This document shows positions 1 to 5,247 of a DNA stretch of 5,674 nucleotides, piece by piece (position 1 is the first letter of the stretch; each line of letters begins with the position of its first letter). The position numbers and the translations under genes are program-made. Source of the DNA: Bacillota bacterium (GTDB taxonomy: Bacteria; Bacillota; Clostridia; Peptostreptococcales; Anaerovoracaceae). The notes beneath the pieces were generated by a model that ran no database searches, had not been told where the DNA came from, and saw only the letters and a list, made by a program, of their open reading frames with translations. The stretch covers positions 1-5,674 of the forward strand of contig JAEEIC010000063.1 in assembly GCA_016281165.1 (NCBI GenBank), read 5' to 3'.

Positions 1-1587
1 CGAAGTCCCTCCGCCCATGCCGCCGAACATGTTCATCCAGGAATTGCCCGCCGCGCTCTGCTCGATATAGGAGATGGTGTCTCCCTCCTGCAGGCCCTCG
101 GTGATCTGAACGTAGTCATCGTCGGAGATGCCGGTCTTGACTGAGACGTAGACGAAGCCCTCGGGGGCGTTCATATCCGGGAGCGCGTTGACGGCGCTGG
201 GAGAATCGCTGCTCACGAGGACCACATTGCCCCTGACGACGGCGCTGTTGGGCACCGTGAGCACGTTCTCGGCCCTGGCTGCGATGATGCTGGCGTCGGC
301 GTTCATGCCCGGGAGCAGCCCCGCGGTATCGTCTATCCTGATGGTGACGGGATAGCTGGTGGTGCCGTTGAGAGTGGTACCGGCGACGGAGACCTTGGTC
401 ACCGTGCCGCTGAACTCACGGCCTTCGATCGCGTCGGCCGTGATCTTGACCTCCTGGCCCACGCTGAGCTGCATTATGTCGAGCTCGTCTATATTGAGTA
501 TCATCTCCAGATAGCTGAGATCGTATATGGTGCAGAGTATGCGGCCTGAGCTTGCCTTGTCGCCCGTCTTGTAGGCCTTGTCGACTATGGTGCCGCTGAT
601 GGGAGACAGTATGGCGTAATTGTCGAGCTGGTCGCGGGTGGATTCCATGGAGAGCTCGGCGCTCCTCAGGGCCTCCTTCGCCTTCTGTATGCTCTCGTCG
701 ATGTCGCTCCCGCCCAGAGTGACCACGGTCTGTTCCTTCTTGACGTAGCCCCCCTCCTTGACGTTCACAGCCTTTACCTCGCCCGAGATCTTCGCCGTGA
801 GGACGGAGCCCGACTTGGCGGCGAGATAGGCGCTGCCGGTCGACGAGGCTCCGTTTATCGTCGCCGAAGCCATCTGGGACGTACCCAGCGCGCCGGGATT
901 GTCGATCTCGATGGTGACGTTCCTTGTCATCATGCCGCCCAGACCCGCGATATCGGCGCCTGAGATCTGTGTGACCCTGCCGCTGAGGGTCTCGAAGCTC
1001 CCGTCGAGAGTGACCAGGGCGGTCTGCCCGGCGGCGAAGCCCTTCGCGTCGGCGCTGGCGAAGGGCAGCTTGAGAGTCATGACGGAGCTGTCCCTTACTA
1101 TCCCTATCTGCTGGCCCATGCTGACGTGATCGCCCGCCGCGACGTCGAGGCTCACCACCTGGCCCGCGGTCTCGGCCTTGATATATATCATGTCGAGGGC
1201 GTCGTTATAGCCCCTTCTGGTCTGATCGAGCGAGATCTGGGCCCTTTCGAGGCTGCCGGAGACGTCGGAACTGTCGATCTGATAGAGGACGGAGTCCTTT
1301 TCGACCACGTCGCCCTCTTCAAAGCTGCAGCTTAGTATCTCGCCCTCGACCAGGGTCATGACGCTGTAGGAATTGGCGGGCTGCAGAGTCCCGCTCCCGG
1401 TCAGGACCTTCTCCAGACTGCGCTTTTCGGGGCTGGTCTGGGTATAGACGCTGGTCTGGATCATCTCTTTGATGGCCTGGCTCGCCTTATATACGCGGTA
1501 AGCGAAGAATGCCGCGGCTATCAACAGCAGGATGAGCAGTATCTTGAAGATGCCGATCTTTTTTAATTTGCTCCAGAATTTCTTCAT
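1..1587 (-). CDS. HlyD/MacA-type membrane-fusion (efflux adaptor) protein, 3' end beyond window
   Basis: This frame stays open from the ATG at 1587-1585 to the left edge (529 codons, no stop), so the C-terminus is missing. Residues about 10-30 are a single hydrophobic segment after a Lys-rich start, making an N-terminal membrane anchor. The rest is two successive adaptor modules. Module 1 has lipoyl half-motifs at about 78-105 (EGDVVEKDSVLYQID) and 135-164 (TAGQVVSLDVAAGD) around a short helical hairpin, then a beta-barrel to about 250. Module 2 has lipoyl halves at about 263-292 (ISGEVKAVNVKEGG) and 323-354 (SPISGTIV) around a hairpin at 294-322, then a barrel (355-430) and a membrane-proximal region (440-505). 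The visible end is Gly/Met-rich (MFGGMGGG). Such proteins link an inner-membrane exporter, often a MacB-like ABC transporter, to the outside. That partner would be transcribed next, off the left edge (inference). The start is supported by AAAGGA 7 bases upstream. The substrate is unknown. Confidence 0.9.
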   Translation of the reverse strand, partial: MKKFWSKLKKIGIFKILLILLLIAAAFFAYRVYKASQAIKEMIQTSVYTQTSPEKRSLEKVLTGSGTLQPANSYSVMTLVEGEILSCSFEEGDVVEKDSVLYQIDSSDVSGSLERAQISLDQTRRGYNDALDMIYIKAETAGQVVSLDVAAGDHVSMGQQIGIVRDSSVMTLKLPFASADAKGFAAGQTALVTLDGSFETLSGRVTQISGADIAGLGGMMTRNVTIEIDNPGALGTSQMASATINGASSTGSAYLAAKSGSVLTAKISGEVKAVNVKEGGYVKKEQTVVTLGGSDIDESIQKAKEALRSAELSMESTRDQLDNYAILSPISGTIVDKAYKTGDKASSGRILCTIYDLSYLEMILNIDELDIMQLSVGQEVKITADAIEGREFSGTVTKVSVAGTTLNGTTSYPVTIRIDDTAGLLPGMNADASIIAARAENVLTVPNSAVVRGNVVLVSSDSPSAVNALPDMNAPEGFVYVSVKTGISDDDYVQITEGLQEGDTISYIEQSAAGNSWMNMFGGMGGGTS

Positions 1588-1594
1588 ATATCGA

Positions 1595-1600
1595 TCCTTT
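1595..1600 (-). promoter_or_regulatory. Ribosome binding site of the adaptor gene
   Basis: AAAGGA on the minus strand, 7 bases before the ATG at 1587. The same hexamer at the same spacing precedes the SagB-type gene, which supports both starts. Confidence 0.7.
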
Positions 1601-1625
1601 GCGGCTTTACAGATTTTTCAAATGA

Positions 1626-1631
1626 AATATA
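1626..1631 (-). promoter_or_regulatory. Candidate -10 element for the adaptor gene
   Basis: TATATT on the minus strand in an A+T-rich leader between the terminator of the upstream unit and the adaptor start, giving an mRNA leader of about 30-35 bases. No good -35 lies at 16-18 bases: the nearest TTCACA copies are 20 and 9 bases away. That fits an activator-dependent promoter better than a constitutive one. Assigned by eye. Confidence 0.45.
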
Positions 1632-1640
1632 CTCCCGCAT

Positions 1641-1657
1641 TGTGAAATCGGTGTGAA
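1641..1657 (-). promoter_or_regulatory. TTCACA-N5-TTCACA direct repeat, possible response-regulator operator
   Basis: On the minus strand TTCACA occurs at 1657-1652 and again at 1646-1641, an exact 11-base period (one helical turn). The downstream copy ends 9 bases before the TATATT -10 candidate. This matches the general geometry of PhoB/OmpR-class boxes: 11-base direct repeats abutting the -10 in place of a -35. The base sequence is also reminiscent of Bacillus PhoP half-sites (TTAACA-like with about 5-base spacers). The sequence alone does not identify the regulator; phosphate control is only one option. Confidence 0.45.
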
Positions 1658-1675
1658 CAAATGACCGCTTATAAC

Positions 1676-1700
1676 AAAAAACGCGGGGCTTCCGGCCCCG
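1676..1700 (-). terminator. Intrinsic (rho-independent) terminator of the five-gene unit
   Basis: Read on the minus strand, a perfect 6-bp stem CGGGGC / GCCCCG (1700-1695 with 1689-1684) with a CGGAA loop is followed by CG and six T residues (1681-1676). Its orientation matches the upstream dehydrogenase gene, which stops at 1794. It separates that unit from the adaptor promoter immediately downstream. Confidence 0.88.
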
Positions 1701-1710
1701 ATGAGAGCAG

Positions 1711-1742
1711 GAAACGCAGCCCGCCGGAGCAGACTGCGTTTC
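1711..1742 (-). repeat. 9-bp perfect inverted repeat in the 3' untranslated region
   Basis: GAAACGCAG (1711-1719) and CTGCGTTTC (1734-1742) are exact reverse complements around a 14-base loop. The hairpin sits between the dehydrogenase stop (1794) and the terminator (1676-1700). It lacks a proper T-tract, so it may be a 3' mRNA-stabilising or processing hairpin, or an auxiliary termination element, rather than the main terminator. Confidence 0.6.
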
Positions 1743-1793
1743 GTTCGGTTTCAGGACGGCATAGCCGCCGGTCCGCGGGCTTTTCAGACTGCT

Positions 1794-2939
1794 CTACATG
1801 AGCTTCCTGAACATGGCCTCGAAGTCCTCAAGGCTGGCGGGACGGGGATTGCCGGGCGCGCAGGCGTCGGCCGCGGCGGACTGGCAGAGGAACGGGAGAT
1901 CCTCTTCCCTGAGCTTTTCGAGCTTGGTGGGGATGCCTACGTCGACGGAGAGCTGCTGCACCGCGTCGATGGCGGCCTTGCGGTAGGTCTCCTGATCCAT
2001 GCCCTCGGTATCGACGCCGAAGGCCTCGGCGATGGCCTTATACTTGACGCCGGTGGCTTCCTTGTTGAAGTCCATGACTATGGGCAGCATCATCGCGCAG
2101 GCCACGCCGTGCGGGGTGTCGTATACGGCGCCCAGGGTGTGGGCCATGGAGTGGGCGATGCCCAGACCGACATTGGAATAAGCCATGGCGGTCACGTACT
2201 GGGCCAGGGCCATGCCCTCGCGTCCGTCGGGATCGTTGGCGACGGCGGCGCGCAGGTTCTTCGCGATCAGCTGGATGGCTTCAAGGTTGAGGCAGTCGGA
2301 GAGCTCCCAGGCGCCAGCCGTGGTGTAGCCTTCGATCGCGTGAGTGAGGGCGTCCATACCGGTGGAGGCGGTGAGGCCCCTGGGCATGGTCGACATCATA
2401 TCGGGGTCGACGACGGCGATGTCGGGGATGTCGTTGGGGTCGACGCAGACGAACTTGCGCTTCTTCTCCACGTCGGTGATGACGTAGTTGATGGTCGACT
2501 CGGCGCCGGTGCCGCCGGTGGTGGGAACGGCGATGGTGAAGACGGTGCGCTTCTTGGTGGGCGCTACACCTTCGAGGGAGCGGACGTCATAATACTCGGG
2601 GTTGTTCACGATTATGCCTATGCCCTTGCCGGTGTCCATGGAAGAACCGCCGCCGATGGTGATCATGAAGTCGGCTCCGCAGGCGCGGAAAGCGTCGACG
2701 CCGTGCTGGACGTTCTCGATGGTGGGATTGGGCTTGATGTCGGAATAAAGCTCATAAGCTATGCCGTTCTCCTCCAGCAGATCGGTGACTCTCTTGGTGA
2801 CGCCGAAGCGGATCAGGTCGGGATCGGAGGCGACGAAGGCCTTCTTGAGCCCCCTGGCCTTAATGAGTCCGGGGATCTCCCTGATGGCGCCGTGGCCGTG
2901 ATAAGAGATGCCGTTGAGAACGAAACGATTGACTGACAT
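1794..2939 (-). CDS. fucO: Iron-dependent alcohol dehydrogenase, lactaldehyde reductase (FucO)-like
   Basis: This 381-residue group III (iron-activated) alcohol dehydrogenase resembles E. coli FucO (about 382 residues) throughout, as recalled: shared stretches include NPTI, the GGGS nucleotide loop (97-100), NNPE..DVRSLEG (112-124), INYVITD (150-156), KFVCVDP (162-168) and NVGLG..H (256-263). FucO reduces L-lactaldehyde to 1,2-propanediol with NADH, or runs in reverse. The metal ligands are all present at the family positions: Asp196, His200, His263 and His277, with His267 also conserved. Asp39 after the second beta-strand predicts NAD(H) over NADP(H). It is soluble and cytoplasmic. The start follows a perfect AGGAGG. 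It is the last gene of its unit, 57 bases after the SagB-type gene and followed by a terminator. No fucose or rhamnose genes are visible, so the physiological substrate could be another short alcohol or aldehyde; the family is certain, the substrate less so. Confidence 0.93.
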   Translation of the reverse strand: MSVNRFVLNGISYHGHGAIREIPGLIKARGLKKAFVASDPDLIRFGVTKRVTDLLEENGIAYELYSDIKPNPTIENVQHGVDAFRACGADFMITIGGGSSMDTGKGIGIIVNNPEYYDVRSLEGVAPTKKRTVFTIAVPTTGGTGAESTINYVITDVEKKRKFVCVDPNDIPDIAVVDPDMMSTMPRGLTASTGMDALTHAIEGYTTAGAWELSDCLNLEAIQLIAKNLRAAVANDPDGREGMALAQYVTAMAYSNVGLGIAHSMAHTLGAVYDTPHGVACAMMLPIVMDFNKEATGVKYKAIAEAFGVDTEGMDQETYRKAAIDAVQQLSVDVGIPTKLEKLREEDLPFLCQSAAADACAPGNPRPASLEDFEAMFRKLM

Positions 2940-2945
2940 GTTTTT

Positions 2946-2951
2946 CCTCCT
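2946..2951 (-). promoter_or_regulatory. Consensus ribosome binding site of the fucO-like gene
   Basis: AGGAGG on the minus strand, 6 bases before the ATG at 2939. It is the only full-consensus site in the window, suggesting this gene is translated strongly and independently of the gene upstream. Confidence 0.85.
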
Positions 2952-2996
2952 GAATAGTGTCGTGTGGGATCTGTTGATGTATTGCTTCGCGCTTCC

Positions 2997-3815
2997 CTAT
3001 TTCTTGTTGAGGAAGGCGTAGAAACCCTGTTCCGCGTCCTCGTTGTCGCTGGAGACAGTGCCTACCGGCATGCAGTAGAAGCAGAACTCGTCCTTGCCGT
3101 CCAGACCTATCATGCTGTCGCAGAGGTCCGAATCGAGAGCGCCGATGGCGCAGCCGCCCAGGCCCAGGGCGCTGCAGCAGAGGTAGAGGTTCTGGGTCAC
3201 GTGGCCCGCGTCCATCATCATCACGCGGTGGGAATTGAAGCCGTAGCGCCACTCTCCCCTGTACTGGGTGATGCTGTAATAGAAGATGACGCTCGCCTTG
3301 AGAGCGAAGGCCTGGCCCCTTACGCTGGTCTTGACGTCGGCCATGAAGGCTTCGTCGGCGGGATCGCCCTCCTTCAGAAGCTCGACGGCATTCTTCATGG
3401 GAAGGTAGTGATAGATGCCGGGCTTGAGGCCCTCGACGTTTAAGACCAGAGGATAGACCTCGAAGGGATGGCGGGCGCCGGCGCTGGGAACGGTCCTCAG
3501 GGTCGCGTAATTGTTCCCTCTGATGCCCTTGACGCCCTGCTGGGCCCAGAGCATGAAGGAAAAGGCCAGGAGGCTTATGGGCTGCTGGGTGTAGACCCTG
3601 TTGCTCCTTCTGCCGTTTATGATCTTGACGAAATCATCGCACATGGGGAGATCCTCAAAGTTCATGGGGAGCGGGATGAGCTCGCCTGTCATCGGCTCCT
3701 TTACCAGAGGGGGCTGGGGAAGCTGGAGCTTCTGGTCGGAGTCAAAGGGCTCCTTGTGCCAGTGGATCAGTTCTCTGCTCTTGATGATCCTTTCCTTCTT
3801 TTCCTGTTCTGTCAT
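2997..3815 (-). CDS. Stand-alone SagB/ThcOx-type FMN-dependent nitroreductase-fold oxidoreductase
   Basis: A 272-residue protein of the nitroreductase superfamily, SagB/ThcOx branch. Visible signatures are RRSNR at 69-73 (flavin-phosphate binding), VPSAGARHPFEVYPLV at about 109-124, a GIYHYLP strand (133-139), DAGHVTQNLYL at 202-212 and LGLGGCAIGA at 218-227. In azole-forming gene clusters SagB-type enzymes oxidise azoline rings with FMN alongside a YcaO cyclodehydratase; no YcaO, E1-like protein or precursor peptide is seen here. The position matching the catalytic Lys-Tyr pair of those dehydrogenases reads Arg190-Tyr191, so another flavin redox reaction is likely. Seven cysteines, six of them after residue 212 and including CFYC (245-248), are unusual. 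There is no signal peptide or membrane segment. It starts 67 bases after the acetyltransferase stop, behind AAAGGA. The real substrate is unknown. Confidence 0.88.
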   Translation of the reverse strand: MTEQEKKERIIKSRELIHWHKEPFDSDQKLQLPQPPLVKEPMTGELIPLPMNFEDLPMCDDFVKIINGRRSNRVYTQQPISLLAFSFMLWAQQGVKGIRGNNYATLRTVPSAGARHPFEVYPLVLNVEGLKPGIYHYLPMKNAVELLKEGDPADEAFMADVKTSVRGQAFALKASVIFYYSITQYRGEWRYGFNSHRVMMMDAGHVTQNLYLCCSALGLGGCAIGALDSDLCDSMIGLDGKDEFCFYCMPVGTVSSDNEDAEQGFYAFLNKK

Positions 3816-3822
3816 GGTCTTT

Positions 3823-3828
3823 TCCTTT
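3823..3828 (-). promoter_or_regulatory. Ribosome binding site of the SagB-type gene
   Basis: AAAGGA on the minus strand, 7 bases before the ATG at 3815, supporting that start over any internal Met. Confidence 0.65.
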
Positions 3829-3882
3829 CTGCCGCTTGAGTGAAAACGTATGTGAAAGTGGATCTTATCTGCCTGAGGAGGC

Positions 3883-4431
3883 TTATTTTTCGGCGAGGCG
3901 CGCGAGATATTCCTTTTTGCTCAATCTGTAGGAGGGATGCATGAGGCCCGTCGGAGGATAGTATTCCGTTCCGACGTAATCCAGACCCAGCTTATCCGCC
4001 ACGCGGGCCGACTTGGTATTGCCCGGATTGTGTCCGGCGAATACGCTCCTGGCGCCGAGCTCCTCGAAAGCGTATCTGATGACCCTTCGGGAGGCTTCGA
4101 CGGCAAATTCCCGGCCCCAGAACTCAGGCCTCAGATGGCAGCCTATCTCGAGCTCCATGTTTATGGAGGGCCTGTGCGGACGCAGCCCGCAGACTCCGGC
4201 GAAGCGGCCGCTCTCGAGCTCGAATATGGGCCAGTACTGCATGCCGAAACGCCTCTGATTATCGATCTCGAGCGCGAGCCTGGCCTTGATCTGCTGCCGG
4301 TTGAATGATCCGTTGGCGGAGATGAATCTGGTGACCTCGGGGTCGCCCCAAAGAGCCTTCGCGAGATCTTCGTCGTCTTCTGTCCAGACCGAGAAACCCA
4401 GCCTCTCGCTGGTCATGAAATAGTCTCTCAT
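3883..4431 (-). CDS. GNAT-family N-acetyltransferase, RimJ/RimL type
   Basis: A 182-residue acetyltransferase of the RimJ/RimL-like GNAT branch, which moves acetyl groups from acetyl-CoA to an amine such as a protein N-terminus, amino sugar or small molecule. The N-terminal TSERLGFSVWTEDD with DPEVTRF (30-36) is typical of the family. The acetyl-CoA loop is represented by RPEFWGREFAVEA (101-113), a degenerate R/Q-x-x-G-x-G/A. NPGNTKSARVADKLGLDYVG (135-154) is the family's C-terminal Asn-x-x-S motif. The ATG at 4431 lies one base after the peptidase stop (4433), implying translational coupling. It has no clear Shine-Dalgarno, and the internal Met6 (4416) preceded by GAGAG fits the family start better, so the protein may be 177 residues. 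The acceptor substrate cannot be read from sequence. Confidence 0.9.
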   Translation of the reverse strand: MRDYFMTSERLGFSVWTEDDEDLAKALWGDPEVTRFISANGSFNRQQIKARLALEIDNQRRFGMQYWPIFELESGRFAGVCGLRPHRPSINMELEIGCHLRPEFWGREFAVEASRRVIRYAFEELGARSVFAGHNPGNTKSARVADKLGLDYVGTEYYPPTGLMHPSYRLSKKEYLARLAEK

Positions 4432-4432
4432 T

Positions 4433-5233
4433 TTAGAGCACCCAGGCCAGGGCGACGAGAACGTCCCAGTAATCGTCGGTCGACATAATTATTGTATTGT
4501 CATCTTTCTTGGAAAATCCGGGGAAGAAGCTCGACTTGGTCGCCTGGACATGCTCCTTGTAGCAGATCTCAAGCTCGAAATGATCGGGCAGAGCGCAGAG
4601 AGCGTCGTCCAGCGGCTGCCTGATGGAATCGTAGGCCGCCTGCTTTATGCGCTCGCAGGCCAGCTGCGGATGTATGCAGGTGACGATCCCGCCGTATCCC
4701 CTCTTCACCGGCACGGTGATGAGTCTGGGATGCAGGGGCCTGCTGTCTTCGCAGAGCATCTGGTCGCCGGTCAGCAGCACCGAAGGGCAGCCGACGCTGG
4801 CGCAGGCCCAGGAATGCATCATGAATTCCGACATCTTCACGCCGTTGAGTTTGATATACAGGGTCTTTGTGTTGTGAGTGTGCGAGAGAGGATTGCCGTC
4901 TCTCCCGGCGGCGGAATGCCAGCCCACGTACATGGCGGCGTCGAAGCCCTCCTCGACCCCGGTCACCATGCCGTAGGGGGAACCGTTCTTCGATCTGGTG
5001 AGCTCTACTTCTTTCGGCAGAAGCTCCGGGATTATGTTCGTCATCGGCCCGTGGGAATCCTTGACGCGCACGTAGTCGGCGCCGGCTTCCAGAGCGCCCT
5101 CGCAGGCCGCGGCGACCTCAAGGCTCATCTGCCTTCTCGCCGCCTCATAATCATAGCCCCCCTGCTGTCTGCACTGATCCCACACCGCGGTGGTGGCGAT
5201 GCCTTCGATGTCCGCGCTGATAAAAACTCTCAT
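4433..5233 (-). CDS. M55 family zinc D-aminopeptidase (DppA-like)
   Basis: From the ATG at 5233 this is a 266-residue peptidase of family M55, whose founding member is Bacillus subtilis DppA, a decameric enzyme releasing D-Ala from D-amino-acid peptides. The start MRVFISADIEG matches the family. Likely zinc ligands are Asp8 and Glu10 (SADIEG), His61 (KDSHGP), His106 (VGWHS) and Glu136 (MSEF); His118 in SHTHN is the likely catalytic His. A longer frame beginning at a GTG (5242) exists, but it leaves no room for a ribosome binding site, whereas TAGGAG lies 8 bases before the chosen ATG. The usual GE before the metal Glu is SE here, and the following Asn is His, so it is a divergent member. It is cytoplasmic, with no signal peptide. 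It lies 11 bases after the aldo/keto reductase and one base before the acetyltransferase. A peptidoglycan or D-dipeptide salvage role is inferred. Confidence 0.9.
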   Translation of the reverse strand: MRVFISADIEGIATTAVWDQCRQQGGYDYEAARRQMSLEVAAACEGALEAGADYVRVKDSHGPMTNIIPELLPKEVELTRSKNGSPYGMVTGVEEGFDAAMYVGWHSAAGRDGNPLSHTHNTKTLYIKLNGVKMSEFMMHSWACASVGCPSVLLTGDQMLCEDSRPLHPRLITVPVKRGYGGIVTCIHPQLACERIKQAAYDSIRQPLDDALCALPDHFELEICYKEHVQATKSSFFPGFSKKDDNTIIMSTDDYWDVLVALAWVL

Positions 5234-5241
5234 CTCTTTCA

Positions 5242-5247
5242 CTCCTA
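5242..5247 (-). promoter_or_regulatory. Ribosome binding site of the M55 gene, overlapping the upstream stop codon
   Basis: TAGGAG on the minus strand contains the TAG stop of the aldo/keto reductase (5247-5245) and lies 8 bases before the ATG at 5233. It decides the M55 start against the GTG at 5242 and implies translational coupling. Confidence 0.75.

Noticed and set aside
1588..1675. A possible small gene or riboswitch in the leader of the adaptor gene.
   Set aside because: The stretch is only about 90 bases, contains no small frame with a ribosome binding site and shows no strong internal stems; promoter signals explain it adequately.
1730..1792. An 8-base direct repeat CAGACTGC at 1730-1737 and 1785-1792 after the dehydrogenase.
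   Set aside because: It is short, has two copies with irregular spacing and no association with a mobile element, so chance is sufficient.
1701..2936. A 411-codon plus-strand open frame opposite the dehydrogenase gene.
   Set aside because: Its translation is rich in Gly, Val, Asp and His without family motifs, as expected for the reverse of a G+C-biased gene. The minus-strand frame has complete FucO-family motifs, metal ligands and a consensus ribosome binding site.
2860..3252. A 130-codon minus-strand frame bridging the SagB-type and dehydrogenase genes.
   Set aside because: It is an out-of-frame reading of both genes, with an Arg/Pro-rich product and no ribosome binding site. The two genes have clear, well-spaced starts and stops of their own.
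2997..3815. A thiazole/oxazole-modified peptide (azole) biosynthesis cluster, suggested by the SagB-type gene.
   Set aside because: No YcaO cyclodehydratase, E1-like protein, precursor peptide or export gene lies beside it, and the catalytic Lys-Tyr pair appears as Arg-Tyr.
3871..3890. A plus-strand terminator-like sequence: GCCT-GAGG-AGGC followed by TTATTTTT.
   Set aside because: The stem is only 4 bp, it points along the plus strand where no gene ends, and part of it is the stop codon and last codons of the acetyltransferase.
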